DNA from: Formosa sp. Hel1_33_131
Lineage (GTDB): Bacteria; Bacteroidota; Bacteroidia; Flavobacteriales; Flavobacteriaceae
NCBI GenBank assembly: GCA_949499105.1
Contig: CATEFX010000019.1
Coordinates: forward strand, 62,001-126,000
Reading direction: 5' to 3'
Length of the DNA stretch: 64,000 bases
This document shows positions 1-10,123 of this stretch, piece after piece (position 1 is the stretch's first letter; each line of letters opens with the position of its first letter). Position numbers and translations under genes: made by a program. The notes under the pieces are model-generated. The model saw only the letters and a list, made by a program, of their open reading frames with translations. It did no database searches and was not told the origin of the DNA.

Positions 1-2798
1 GTTAAAATAAATCGAATTTTTTGACTGTATTGAGGTTGAGAGATTTCCCAACCAAGATTTGAATAAAATGGAAAATAGACTTCTAAAAAATCTGTAATTA
101 AATTTAACCGAACTCCAGAATCATAAACAAATTCGGGAGATTGAAATTTATTTTTGATTAATCCAATATCGCCGTACGCTTGAATATATTTCCAAATAGA
201 TGCACTTCCATTTAAGGTTGTAATCCACTGGTTCGCATAGGCTGTGTTTAATTTAGATTTAAAACCGCCTTCTGCCAAAATCACTTGCTGACTAAAGATT
301 CCTGTGGATTCAAACTGTCCTAAATAATTATATTCAATTAAATAATCATTGGGACGGTCTAATGCAAAATTAAAATTATTCACATCAGAAGGCGTGTTGT
401 TATACAAGAAACTTCCTGCGTAGAATCTCAGGTTGTACTGAAAGTTATTTTTGTTCCGTTGACGGACTTCATATTTTAAGGCAATCTTCCCAAAGGTTTT
501 TGAAAATTGAGTATCAAAAAACCAACTTTTAAATTTTATAAATTCATTATTAGAAAAACGGTAGTTCACATTAAAAACTTCATAGGAAGGAATTAATTTT
601 AGACCATTTTGAAACTGAACTTGTGTTTTATCAATCGAGACAAATCGGATACTCAAACGCTTAAAGGCATTGGACCGAAGGCTAAAAGGTTTTCGAAAAT
701 AAAAGTTTAAATAAGGTTCAAATTTAGTCAAAAACACATTTTCTGCAAGTGTAGATCGCCATAATGACACTCCGTATTTAATATTAAATAAGGGTTGACC
801 CTCAAAATAAGTTTGTTTTACAAGTTTAATAAACCCAGTTAATGATTTTGAGTTGACACTGTAATTTGGCGAAATTCCATAAATAAACGATTTCCTTAAG
901 AGTCCGTTATTATTTAGCGTCGCTCCCAGAGTCAACCCATCATAGATATTTCTAAATTCAACAATAGGATTTAAATAGAGCTGGTTATAATTTGGTGCTT
1001 CAACATCTTTAAACAATCGAATTTGAAAAGGTTTATTAAATACAGATTTCTGACTTAAAGATTTAAAGTTATTTCGAAAATTAAATTCAGGGACCTTTTG
1101 ACCAAAATTTAAAATGAGTTGGTCCTCTTGATTGTTGGGGATTGAAAATCTTTTTTCTTTTCCAATATCTTTCAGCCATATTTTAGAAATAACAACGGAG
1201 TCTTTTAAAGTAAAAAGGGAGATAGGAGTCGATCCTGATTTTTTGTTTTTTATATTAAATTCAATTGAATCTTTGGTGGTTTTGACCTTCGTAATTTTAT
1301 AATCGAGTTGTTTATTACTAATAAGATACTCATCAAAAAACCAATCAATATCCTTGGTAGTTTTTGAGTTCATATAAGACTTAAAATCCAAGCTAGTTGA
1401 AGGCTTTTGATTTGTGGAATGTATAAATTCAGTCATCCATTGGTACATTGAAGAAGTCCCAATATAGTCTTCAAGATATAGGAGTCCCAAAGCTGCTTTG
1501 TATTTACTAGATAAGGTTTCATTAAACTTTACCAACGCATCATTTTGAGAATTCAGTGCTTGATCGCGACCAATTCGGGCCATGTGCGCATACGATAAAC
1601 GGTATTGTTCATTGTAGTTTAATTTTGAAATGTTGTAAGCGCGTAATCCCCATAGTTTTGAAAGCTTTCCAATGATCTTTTGATCGGGATAAAATTGCGC
1701 CACATATTTCATTAAAAGCAAGGTTTCAAATCCAGATCTAAGCCAATGATCTTTTCTTGGATTCATGACTAATAGTTTTTCTATGTGCAACTGAATTAAA
1801 TTTTTAGCGATGGTTAGCTCGAATTCAAATTGTTTTGAAAAAGGGGTCAAGAAATCGGGTAGGATATTGAGACCATAGATAGGTGTTTTTTTGGTGTCTA
1901 TATCTGACAGTACTAGTTTTGAGTGCGGATAGGGAGAAAGTTCAGTATTTAGAAACTGAATGACCTTGTCAAACACCAATACTTGACCAATATCATTTAT
2001 GTTTTTATTGCGATAATTAGTTACAATTTCTAGGGAATCTATTTGGATACTTTCAAATGCAGTCTTTGTAATAAACAGTCGACTGTCAGTTCGGTTTTCT
2101 CCAAAAAACTGATAAGTAGCTCTATTATTTTGAACGATTTTAGACCTTAATTCTAGTTCCGAAATCACATGATATTGATCTGAGACATTGAGATTCATCT
2201 CTATCATTGAACTCGGAGTATAGGAGTCTCCTAAATTCTTGTTGCTAAACAGTTGCCATTGACTGTTTTCATAAACAGCTGGAGTGATGTACCAATAATT
2301 TAAGGCAAATTCTTGATTTTTATTCACACCATAGTCTGTAAATTTATCATTCTGAATGATTAGTGAATAGTCAAAATTTAGAACGGTGGTTGTATTGGGA
2401 TAAACAGGCTTGGTAAGTAAGACTTCAAGGATGTCACTTTGGTTTTTCAGATACTGATATTCTATTGTATTGAATTCAGAATCTAGGATCGACTCGATTT
2501 GAGTATAGCCACGATCTTTAGATTTTGCTGTAAATAAATCATCTTCAAACTCTTCAATAAATCGAGTTGCGAGGGGCGTAGTAGAGCTGCTAAAACTAGA
2601 TGTCCAATCATTAAAATACAGTACATTTAGAGTGTCATTAGACGTATTGTGATATTCGATTTTTTGTTTGAGGTGAACCGTTTTTGTTTCAGGTGAAATA
2701 TTAGCCTCAATTTGAATTGAGTGTTGAGACCACGTCAAGTTTACACTTGAACAGAGCATGAGAATTAGAAATGTTTTAAATAGATAGTTTAAATTCAA
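1..2798 (-). CDS. M1-peptidase-like exported protein, 3' end cut by window edge
   Basis: The reading frame stays open from 2798 to the left edge; I checked it at five places and saw no frameshift. A TTG start at 2796-2798 gives a clean signal peptide of about 25 residues (MNLNYLFKTFLILML, then CSSVNLTWSQ); the next ATG (2757-2759) would cut this in half. About 930 residues are present. The middle resembles the catalytic domain of Bacteroidota M1-like (gluzincin) proteins, with NPRKDHWLRSGFETLL near 1750-1775 and KDIDWFFDEYL near 1330-1350. The expected HExxH zinc site is replaced by HIEKL (codons from 1787 down), so peptidase activity is doubtful. The last visible residues (EVYFPFYSNLGWEISQPQYS) look like the end of the family, so few residues should be missing. 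It lies 64 bp downstream of the LOG-family gene. Family assignment is from memory of similar proteins. Confidence 0.75.
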   Translation of the reverse strand, partial: MNLNYLFKTFLILMLCSSVNLTWSQHSIQIEANISPETKTVHLKQKIEYHNTSNDTLNVLYFNDWTSSFSSSTTPLATRFIEEFEDDLFTAKSKDRGYTQIESILDSEFNTIEYQYLKNQSDILEVLLTKPVYPNTTTVLNFDYSLIIQNDKFTDYGVNKNQEFALNYWYITPAVYENSQWQLFSNKNLGDSYTPSSMIEMNLNVSDQYHVISELELRSKIVQNNRATYQFFGENRTDSRLFITKTAFESIQIDSLEIVTNYRNKNINDIGQVLVFDKVIQFLNTELSPYPHSKLVLSDIDTKKTPIYGLNILPDFLTPFSKQFEFELTIAKNLIQLHIEKLLVMNPRKDHWLRSGFETLLLMKYVAQFYPDQKIIGKLSKLWGLRAYNISKLNYNEQYRLSYAHMARIGRDQALNSQNDALVKFNETLSSKYKAALGLLYLEDYIGTSSMYQWMTEFIHSTNQKPSTSLDFKSYMNSKTTKDIDWFFDEYLISNKQLDYKITKVKTTKDSIEFNIKNKKSGSTPISLFTLKDSVVISKIWLKDIGKEKRFSIPNNQEDQLILNFGQKVPEFNFRNNFKSLSQKSVFNKPFQIRLFKDVEAPNYNQLYLNPIVEFRNIYDGLTLGATLNNNGLLRKSFIYGISPNYSVNSKSLTGFIKLVKQTYFEGQPLFNIKYGVSLWRSTLAENVFLTKFEPYLNFYFRKPFSLRSNAFKRLSIRFVSIDKTQVQFQNGLKLIPSYEVFNVNYRFSNNEFIKFKSWFFDTQFSKTFGKIALKYEVRQRNKNNFQYNLRFYAGSFLYNNTPSDVNNFNFALDRPNDYLIEYNYLGQFESTGIFSQQVILAEGGFKSKLNTAYANQWITTLNGSASIWKYIQAYGDIGLIKNKFQSPEFVYDSGVRLNLITDFLEVYFPFYSNLGWEISQPQYSQKIRFIL

Positions 2799-2862
2799 TG
2801 TTCTGAAATTGATCTCAAATATTGTTTTACAAATAAAGGGCCATACAATATAAAATTAGTTT

Positions 2863-3552
2863 CTAGAAATTCGGGCTCAATTCGTACTCCTTATAAAAGT
2901 TATTGAGGATGCCGATGACTTCCTCTGAAGTATCAACCACATGAATTAAATCTAAATCTTTGGCACTAATCGTTTCAAATCGTTCTAAGAGTGTGGCTTT
3001 AATCCAAACAAGTAAACCTTCCCAAAAAGTAGATCCGACTAATATAACTGGAAACTTTTCAATTTTTTTAGTTTGGATTAAAGTAATCGCTTCAAACAAT
3101 TCATCTAATGTTCCAAACCCTCCAGGCATGACAACAATTCCTTGAGAATATTTAACAAACATAACTTTTCTTACAAAGAAATAGTCAAAATCTAAACTCT
3201 TATCACGATCAATGTAAGGATTGTTATGTTGCTCGAAAGGCAAATCAATATTAAGGCCAACCGAGGTTCCACCGGCCAAATGGGCACCTTTATTTCCAGC
3301 TTCCATAATTCCGGGCCCACCGCCTGTAATAACGCCGTAACCAGCTTCTACAATGGCACCAGCAACTTCTGTAGATAATTTATAATAGTTATCTTCTGTA
3401 GGAGTTCTTGCGGATCCAAAAATGGATACACATGGACCTATTTTACTCATTTTTTCAAAGCCATTTACAAATTCTCCCATGATTTTAAAAATCGCCCAAG
3501 AGTCATTGGTTTTTATTGCATTCCATCCTTTATGTTTCTGTTCTGGTCCCAT
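2863..3552 (-). CDS. LOG-family nucleoside 5'-monophosphate phosphoribohydrolase
   Basis: A 229-residue protein of the TIGR00730/LOG family, often misnamed lysine decarboxylase. Characterised members split cytokinin riboside monophosphates or purine nucleotides into free base and ribose 5-phosphate. The two hallmark motifs are intact: GGGPGIMEA (about residues 77-85) and PGGFGTLDE (about 143-151), with an RK pair in FFVRKVMF just before the second one. No signal peptide, so cytosolic. It follows uvrA by 21 bp and is probably cotranscribed with it. The family call is secure; the substrate cannot be read from sequence. Confidence 0.9.
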   Translation of the reverse strand: MGPEQKHKGWNAIKTNDSWAIFKIMGEFVNGFEKMSKIGPCVSIFGSARTPTEDNYYKLSTEVAGAIVEAGYGVITGGGPGIMEAGNKGAHLAGGTSVGLNIDLPFEQHNNPYIDRDKSLDFDYFFVRKVMFVKYSQGIVVMPGGFGTLDELFEAITLIQTKKIEKFPVILVGSTFWEGLLVWIKATLLERFETISAKDLDLIHVVDTSEEVIGILNNFYKEYELSPNF

Positions 3553-3573
3553 GTATCGTTCTTTTATAGCTTA

Positions 3574-6405
3574 CTAATGTAATTCTTTTTTTAAAAATCG
3601 AGCGGTATGACTCAATTTGTTTTTAATAATAACCTCTGGAGTTCCTTTCACAATGATCGCTCCACCGCCGTTACCGCCTTCGGGACCAATATCTATTATA
3701 TAATCAACCGTTTTGATCACATCCAAATTATGCTCGATAATAAGGACGGTATTTCCTTTATCAACTAAGGTGTTTAAAACCCCCATCAATACGCGTATAT
3801 CTTCAAAATGAAGCCCAGTGGTCGGTTCATCTAAAATATAAATGGTGTTTCCCGTATCTCGTTTACTCAATTCTGTGGCCAATTTAATTCGTTGCGCTTC
3901 CCCACCAGAGAGGGTTGTGCTTTGCTGACCGAGGGTGATATACCCCAATCCAACATCTTTAATGGTTTTTAATTTTCTAAATATTTTTGGAATATGTTCA
4001 AAAAAATCAACACCTTCATCAATCGTCATATTTAAAACATCACTAATCGATTTTCCTTTGTATCTAATTTCTAAGGTTTCTCTATTAAATCGCTTCCCTT
4101 GACAAGATTCACATTCGACATACACATCTGGTAAAAAGTTCATTTCAATCACTCGCAAACCGCCTCCTTTACAGGTTTCACATCGTCCGCCAACCACATT
4201 AAAACTGAAACGCCCTAATTTATAGCCCCGAATCATCGCTTCAGGTATTTTTGCATACAAGGCTCTGATTTCCCCAAAGACCCCTGTATAAGTTGCAGGA
4301 TTACTTCGAGGTGTTCGCCCGATAGGCGATTGATTAATGTCGATTACTTTGTCTAAATTATCTAATCCCTTGATAGATGTATAGGGCATTGGTTCCATGA
4401 CCCCATGAAAATAATAATTATTTAAAATAGGGTAGAGGGTTTCATTTATTAAAGTCGATTTACCACTTCCTGAAACTCCCGTAATTCCAATCATTTTGGC
4501 CAATGGGAGTTTGATGGATACGTTTTTTAGATTATTTCCTGTACAGCCTTTTAGTTCTAAAAATTTCCCATTTCCTGCACGGCGTTTTTTAGGCACTTCA
4601 ATTTGTCGCACCCCACTTAAATAATCGGCAGTCATCGTACCACTATTTAATATCTGCTTTGGCGTGCCTTGACTTATAATTTCACCGCCATGTTTTCCGG
4701 CCATTGGACCAATATCGATCACATGGTCTGCTTGTTCAATCATGTCTTTATCATGTTCTACCACTATGACCGAATTTCCAACATCTTTTAAAGCGATTAA
4801 TGACTTGATTAGCTTTTCATTGTCTCGTTGATGTAAGCCAATACTGGGCTCATCTAATATATATAAAACTCCCACCAATTGAGATCCTATTTGTGTTGCC
4901 AATCGGATGCGTTGAGCTTCGCCACCAGAGAGTGATTTTGAACTTCGATTGATCGATAAATAATCCAATCCAACATCTAAAAGAAATTGTAATCGGGTCG
5001 AAATTTCTTTTAAAATCTCTCTTGAAATTATGGTTTGACTTTCTGAAAGATTGTTTGGAAGCACCTTGAACCATTCGACTAGATCCACCACATCCATTTC
5101 GGAGAGTTCAGCGATGTTTCTACCGTTTATTTTGAAGTATAAGGACTCTTTTTTAAGTCGTGAACCTTCACAAGTAGGACATTTAATTTTATCCATAAAA
5201 CCCTTTGCCCAACGTTTAATAGAGGTCGAGTCAGTATGCTTATACTGGCTTTCTATGAAATTAGCAATCCCCTCAAAATCAATACTATAATTACGTACAA
5301 CCCCTAATGTTTTGCTGTCGACCGAAAATTTATCTTTGCCACCATATAAAATAATTTCTAAGGCTTCCTTCGGAATTTTTGATATGGGATCTGTAAGTTT
5401 AAAACTATAGCGTTGTGCAATGAGTTCTAATTGTTTAAATATCCAAGAGTCCTTCTGATTTCCTTGAGGGGCGAGTCCGCCATTTTTTATGGACAGCGCT
5501 GAGTCAGGGATGATTTTATGTTCATTGACTTTATACAAGCTTCCAATTCCACTACAGTCGGGACAGGCGCCTTTTGGAGAATTAAATGAAAAGTTATTTG
5601 GCTCTGGGTTGGGATAGGAAATACCGGAAGTAGGACACATTAAATCTCGACTAAAAAAACGAACGTTTTTAGTCTCTTCATCAATAACCATTAATACATT
5701 TTCGCCGTGGTGCATTGCCGTATTAATACTTTCACTCAATCGACTCATGGACTGCGTAGATTCATCAATTTTAAGTCGATCAATTACAATTTCAATATCA
5801 TGCATTTTATAGCGATCGAGCTTCATTCCTTTGGAGATATCGACGATCACTCCATCCGTTCGAACCTTCACAAAGCCTTGTTTAGCAATTTGTTCAAATA
5901 ACTCTCTGTAATGTCCTTTACGAGAACGAATTACCGGGGATAATATGGAAATACGCTGCCCTTGAAAAGAGGCTAAGATGAGTTCTTTAATTTGAGCATC
6001 GTTATAGCTAACCATCTTTTCATTGGTATTATAGCTGTAAGCATCACTCGCTCTTGCAAATAATAACCTTAAAAAATCATAAATTTCAGTAATAGTTCCA
6101 ACCGTAGAACGCGGGGATTTACTAGTTGTTTTTTGCTCAATGGCAATGACGGGGGAAAGTCCATCAATTTTGTCAACATCAGGACGTTCTAAACTTCCTA
6201 AAAACTGACGTGCATAGGCAGAAAATGTTTCAATATATCGACGTTGCCCTTCCGCATAAATGGTGTCAAATGCGAGTGACGATTTCCCACTTCCAGAAAG
6301 CCCTGTAATCACCACCAATTGATCCCGTGGAATCTTAACATCAATATTCTTTAGATTGTGTACTCTGGCACCTTTTACTTCTATAAATTCATCAAACTTG
6401 CTCAT
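3574..6405 (-). CDS. uvrA: Excinuclease ABC subunit A (UvrA)
   Basis: A 943-residue protein of normal UvrA length. It is the damage-sensing ATPase of nucleotide excision repair and loads UvrB on lesions. Two ABC-type ATPase halves are visible: Walker A GLSGSGKSS at residues 35-43 and GVSGSGKST in the second half, with signatures SLSGGEAQRIRLATQ and TLSGGEAQRIKLATE and Walker B segments LYILDEPSIGLHQRD and IYILDEPTTGLHFED. CxxC pairs of the zinc modules are present (CPDCSG, CPTCEG, CETCKG, CESCQG). It sits between a Sua5-type gene (33 bp upstream) and a LOG gene. No uvrB or uvrC lies in the window. Confidence 0.98.
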   Translation of the reverse strand: MSKFDEFIEVKGARVHNLKNIDVKIPRDQLVVITGLSGSGKSSLAFDTIYAEGQRRYIETFSAYARQFLGSLERPDVDKIDGLSPVIAIEQKTTSKSPRSTVGTITEIYDFLRLLFARASDAYSYNTNEKMVSYNDAQIKELILASFQGQRISILSPVIRSRKGHYRELFEQIAKQGFVKVRTDGVIVDISKGMKLDRYKMHDIEIVIDRLKIDESTQSMSRLSESINTAMHHGENVLMVIDEETKNVRFFSRDLMCPTSGISYPNPEPNNFSFNSPKGACPDCSGIGSLYKVNEHKIIPDSALSIKNGGLAPQGNQKDSWIFKQLELIAQRYSFKLTDPISKIPKEALEIILYGGKDKFSVDSKTLGVVRNYSIDFEGIANFIESQYKHTDSTSIKRWAKGFMDKIKCPTCEGSRLKKESLYFKINGRNIAELSEMDVVDLVEWFKVLPNNLSESQTIISREILKEISTRLQFLLDVGLDYLSINRSSKSLSGGEAQRIRLATQIGSQLVGVLYILDEPSIGLHQRDNEKLIKSLIALKDVGNSVIVVEHDKDMIEQADHVIDIGPMAGKHGGEIISQGTPKQILNSGTMTADYLSGVRQIEVPKKRRAGNGKFLELKGCTGNNLKNVSIKLPLAKMIGITGVSGSGKSTLINETLYPILNNYYFHGVMEPMPYTSIKGLDNLDKVIDINQSPIGRTPRSNPATYTGVFGEIRALYAKIPEAMIRGYKLGRFSFNVVGGRCETCKGGGLRVIEMNFLPDVYVECESCQGKRFNRETLEIRYKGKSISDVLNMTIDEGVDFFEHIPKIFRKLKTIKDVGLGYITLGQQSTTLSGGEAQRIKLATELSKRDTGNTIYILDEPTTGLHFEDIRVLMGVLNTLVDKGNTVLIIEHNLDVIKTVDYIIDIGPEGGNGGGAIIVKGTPEVIIKNKLSHTARFLKKELH

Positions 6406-6438
6406 AAATCTTTTCTGTACTCACTTAATTATTAGTCT

Positions 6439-7059
6439 TTAAAATATGTCAATACTTCCTTTACCTTCTCTAATAACAGTAATTTCCGTCCCATTGACTT
6501 CAATAACGGTAGAGGGTTGATTATCACCAAATCCACCGTCAATAACCATCTCTACTTTGGAGCTCCATTTTTCGAAAATCAATTCTGGGTCGGTTGTGTA
6601 TTCTAGAATTTCATCCTCATCATGAATCGATGTTGAAACGATTGGATTTCCTAACGCTCTTACAATTTCTAAAGCAATAGGATCATCTGGAACTCGAATT
6701 CCAACCGTTTTCTTTTTCTTGAACGGATAAGGGAGTGAATTGGCGCCTGGAAGAATAAAGGTATAAGGGCCCGGAAGACTTCGTTTCAAAAGTTTAAAAA
6801 TGGGCGTTTCAATTTGTGTGACATAATCACTTAAATTACTCAAATCGTGACAAATGAATGAAAAGTTTGAGCGATCGAGTTTAACCCCTTTTATCTTGGC
6901 AATGCGTTCCAATGCTTTAACGTTCGTTATATCACAGCCCAATCCGTAGACAGTATCAGTAGGATAGATAATAAGTCCACCTTTCCGAAGCACATCAACC
7001 ACTTTTTGAATGGCTTTTGGATTTGGATTTTCAGGATATATTTTCAGAAGTTCAGCCAT
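6439..7059 (-). CDS. L-threonylcarbamoyladenylate synthase (Sua5/YrdC family)
   Basis: A 206-residue YrdC-domain protein, without the extra C-terminal domain of full Sua5. The family makes threonylcarbamoyl-AMP from threonine, bicarbonate and ATP, the first step of the t6A37 modification of ANN-decoding tRNAs. The N-terminal core GGLIIYPTDTVYGLGCDI and the later VSTSIHDEDE segment fit the family. It starts 14 bp after pcrA and ends 33 bp before uvrA, so the three are likely one transcript. Short YrdC paralogues (YciO type) exist, so the exact role is inferred. Confidence 0.87.
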   Translation of the reverse strand: MAELLKIYPENPNPKAIQKVVDVLRKGGLIIYPTDTVYGLGCDITNVKALERIAKIKGVKLDRSNFSFICHDLSNLSDYVTQIETPIFKLLKRSLPGPYTFILPGANSLPYPFKKKKTVGIRVPDDPIALEIVRALGNPIVSTSIHDEDEILEYTTDPELIFEKWSSKVEMVIDGGFGDNQPSTVIEVNGTEITVIREGKGSIDIF

Positions 7060-7073
7060 GTTAAATTTAAAAT

Positions 7074-9395
7074 TTATGAAATAATTTCAAGTTTAGCAAA
7101 ACGAAGTAACAGTTTTTTAACCCCTCCATTTTCAAATCTAATTTCAGCTTTTAAGTCTGCATTTTTTCCTTCAATACTTAAAACGTTGCCTTTTCCAAAC
7201 CGTTGATGATTTACCACATCCCCTACAATTAATTTATTATCAAATAAGTTAGATGTGGCTTTGGTTTCACTGACTTTCTTTAAGTTTTTAGGGGTCGAGA
7301 TTTGAAATTTCTCTTGAACCTTTGGTTTTGCTTTCGGATACGAAGGTTTCTTATACCGCACTGTATTGGGGTCGACATCTCCAAAAATATCCGCACTTAA
7401 CATGGGATTGAAACGGCGTTCTTCTTTCGGAGTGACAATCTCTACATATTGCTCATCTATTTCTTCAATAAACCTGCTAGGTTCTGCATCGACCAATTTC
7501 CCCCAACGGTACCGAGAGAGTGCGTACGTAAGATAGGCTTGCTTTTCGGCACGGGTTAAGGCTACATAAAATAAGCGTCGTTCTTCTTCCAATTCGCTAC
7601 GATTGCTCATACTCATTGCACTTGGAAATAAATCTTCTTCCAAACCGACAATAAACACATATTCAAACTCCAATCCTTTGGCTAAATGAATGGTCATGAG
7701 TGCTACTTTGTCACTATCATCCCCTTCTTCATTGTCCAAATCCGTTGCCAACGCAACATCCTCTAAAAACTCAGCGAGTGACCCTGTTGAATCCGCTAAT
7801 TCTTGCTGTTCTTCGACAAAATCTTTAATACCGTTTAGTAATTCCTCAATGTTTTCCATTCGAGTAATTCCTTCGGGGGTTCCATCTTTTTTAAATTCCT
7901 GAATTAGTCCACTAACTCTACAAACATGTTCGGCCAAATCAAATGCAGTGGCCGTTTGGCTCATCACCTGAAAACTCTCAATCATTGTGGTGAAGTTTTG
8001 CAGTTTGGTTTTGGTGCCGCCATTGATATTGATTGGAAGCTCATGAAGTTGTTTTAAAACTTCAAAAATGGATTTATTATGTTCATTCGCAGAAATAATC
8101 AATCGATCAATGGTGGTTTGTCCAATTCCACGTCCAGGAAAATTGATAATACGTTTGAGGGCTTCTTCATCGGATGGATTAATGATGATGCGGAGATAGG
8201 AGAGGACATCTTTTATTTCTTTTCGTTGGTAAAAAGAGAGCCCACCATAAATCCGATATTCCAGGCCTCGTTTTCTTAAGGCGTCTTCAATAGAACGCGA
8301 TTGCGCATTGGTACGATATAAAACTGCAAAATCACCATTCTTGGCTTGATTCTGCATTTTATTTTCAAAGATGGTACTCGCCACATAACGACCTTCATCT
8401 CCATCGGTTAAAGATCGATTGACACTAATTTTTTTACCTTCCTCATTGGCCGTCCAAACGACCTTGTCTAATTTGGTTTGATTTTTTTCTATAATTGAAT
8501 TCGCAGCGTTGACAATATTTTTTGTGGAACGATAATTTTGCTCCAATCGAAACATTTTGACGTTGTCATAATCTTTTTGGAAATTTAAGATATTGTTGAT
8601 GTTCGCGCCTCGAAATGCATAAATACTCTGGGCATCATCCCCAACAACACAAATGTTTTGAAAACGATCGGAAAGCGCTCTCACAATTAAATATTGAGAA
8701 TGGTTTGTATCTTGATACTCATCGACTAATATATACCGAAATCGGTCTTGATATTTAGCTAATACTTCTGGGAAACGCGTTAATAACTCATTGGTTTTAA
8801 GCAATAAATCATCAAAATCCATCGCCCCCGCTTTGAAGCATCTGGATACATATTCTTTATAAATCTCACCCATTTCTGGCCGCTTGGACATCACATCTGC
8901 TTCCTTTAGATCGGGATTTTGAAAATAGGCTTTCACAGTGATTAAACTGTTTTTGTAGGATGAAATTCGCGATTGGACTTGTTTGTATTTATAGATGTCT
9001 TTATCTAACTTTTTTTCTTTTATAATGGAAGAAATCAGACGTTGCGAATCTTGGGTGTCATAAATCGTAAAATTTGAAGGATAGCCCAATCGATCGGCTT
9101 CAATACGTAATATTTTCGCAAACACCGAGTGAAAGGTCCCCATCCACAGATTTTTGGCTTCACTATCGCCTACAATGGTCGAAATTCGTGTTTTCATTTC
9201 ACGAGCGGCCTTGTTGGTAAAGGTCAGTGATAAAATATTAAAGGGATCGATGCCTTCGCTCATCAAATAGGCAATGCGATAGGTGAGGACTCTGGTTTTT
9301 CCAGATCCTGCGCCGGCAATGACAATCATAGGCCCTTCCTTTTGTAGGGTAGGTGCCAATTGAGCTTCGTTAAGTTGACTTAAATACTGTTTCAA
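7074..9395 (-). CDS. pcrA: UvrD/PcrA-type superfamily 1 DNA helicase
   Basis: A 773-residue 3'-5' SF1A helicase of repair and replication-fork maintenance. Visible motifs: Q-motif LNEAQLAPTL, Walker A AGAGSGKT (about residues 27-34), TFTNKAAREMK (Ia), LVDEYQDTN (II), VVGDDAQSIYAFRGA (III), LEQNYRST (IV), MTIHLAKGLEFEYVF (V) and VALTRAEKQAYLTY (VI). The C-terminus NHQRFGKGNVLSIEG matches the PcrA/UvrD RNA-polymerase-binding Tudor-like end. The start is a TTG (9393-9395): there is an in-frame stop four codons upstream, and the first in-frame ATG lies only five residues before Walker A. It is the first gene of a run leading to sua5 and uvrA. Confidence 0.95.
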   Translation of the reverse strand: MKQYLSQLNEAQLAPTLQKEGPMIVIAGAGSGKTRVLTYRIAYLMSEGIDPFNILSLTFTNKAAREMKTRISTIVGDSEAKNLWMGTFHSVFAKILRIEADRLGYPSNFTIYDTQDSQRLISSIIKEKKLDKDIYKYKQVQSRISSYKNSLITVKAYFQNPDLKEADVMSKRPEMGEIYKEYVSRCFKAGAMDFDDLLLKTNELLTRFPEVLAKYQDRFRYILVDEYQDTNHSQYLIVRALSDRFQNICVVGDDAQSIYAFRGANINNILNFQKDYDNVKMFRLEQNYRSTKNIVNAANSIIEKNQTKLDKVVWTANEEGKKISVNRSLTDGDEGRYVASTIFENKMQNQAKNGDFAVLYRTNAQSRSIEDALRKRGLEYRIYGGLSFYQRKEIKDVLSYLRIIINPSDEEALKRIINFPGRGIGQTTIDRLIISANEHNKSIFEVLKQLHELPININGGTKTKLQNFTTMIESFQVMSQTATAFDLAEHVCRVSGLIQEFKKDGTPEGITRMENIEELLNGIKDFVEEQQELADSTGSLAEFLEDVALATDLDNEEGDDSDKVALMTIHLAKGLEFEYVFIVGLEEDLFPSAMSMSNRSELEEERRLFYVALTRAEKQAYLTYALSRYRWGKLVDAEPSRFIEEIDEQYVEIVTPKEERRFNPMLSADIFGDVDPNTVRYKKPSYPKAKPKVQEKFQISTPKNLKKVSETKATSNLFDNKLIVGDVVNHQRFGKGNVLSIEGKNADLKAEIRFENGGVKKLLLRFAKLEIIS

Positions 9396-9585
9396 ATTTT
9401 GTTTTTTCTAAGATGTGAAATTAAGTAATGTAATTCGTATTTTTAAGGCGAATACAGATAAATTATAAACAATTTATTAATGTTTATTTTGAAGGAAGAA
9501 TTAAATTGTAAGCCACGAAATTGTGTGTGTATATTGTTGAAAATTATTAACTTGGCATTTATTAATCAACACCAAAATTAATTAG

Positions 9586-10110
9586 ATGAAAACGGAGCTT
9601 TTTAGCCTTATGATGTATTGTATCCCTGCGGTTTTAACAGGAGCAATTGCTTATTTATTTTTCAAAGAATACACCAATAATGAAAACAAACGTCGTCATT
9701 ATATCCTTCATAAATCGCTTCAAAAGGAAATACTTCCCGTGAAGCTGCAGGCCTATGAACGGTTGACCTTATTTTTAGAACGGATGGCGCCCAATAATTT
9801 ATTGATCAGAATTCAACCTATTTCTCAAAGAAAGGAAAACTATGAGCAGTTATTGATTCAAAATATTGAGCAAGAATTTGAACATAATTTAGCCCAACAA
9901 ATTTATTTAACCGATGAATGTTGGAACATCATTGTAACCGCCAAAAACACCACTATTCAACAAATAAGAACCTGCGATAGCTCAAATTCGACAACGACGG
10001 CTGATAAGTTTCGCGAACTCATTCTTACAAAATCCTTGGATTCTCCATCGGCAAGCCGTGCTGCATTGGCGTATTTAAAAAACGAAGTTCATAATTTACT
10101 AACGTATTAA
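9586..10110 (+). CDS. Membrane-anchored conserved protein of unknown function
   Basis: A 174-residue protein with one N-terminal membrane segment (MMYCIPAVLTGAIAYLFF, about residues 9-26) followed by a soluble, probably cytoplasmic, helical part containing the conserved-looking stretches LQAYERLTLFLERM and EFEHNLAQQIYLTDECWNII. I recognise this as a Flavobacteriaceae/Bacteroidota-restricted family (possibly the one named DUF7935) but know no function. It is divergent from pcrA and lies 13 bp upstream of recG, so it is probably cotranscribed with recG. An ATG start follows an AT-rich 190-bp divergent promoter region. Confidence 0.8.
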   Translation: MKTELFSLMMYCIPAVLTGAIAYLFFKEYTNNENKRRHYILHKSLQKEILPVKLQAYERLTLFLERMAPNNLLIRIQPISQRKENYEQLLIQNIEQEFEHNLAQQIYLTDECWNIIVTAKNTTIQQIRTCDSSNSTTTADKFRELILTKSLDSPSASRAALAYLKNEVHNLLTY

Positions 10111-10123
10111 AGTGGATTAATTA

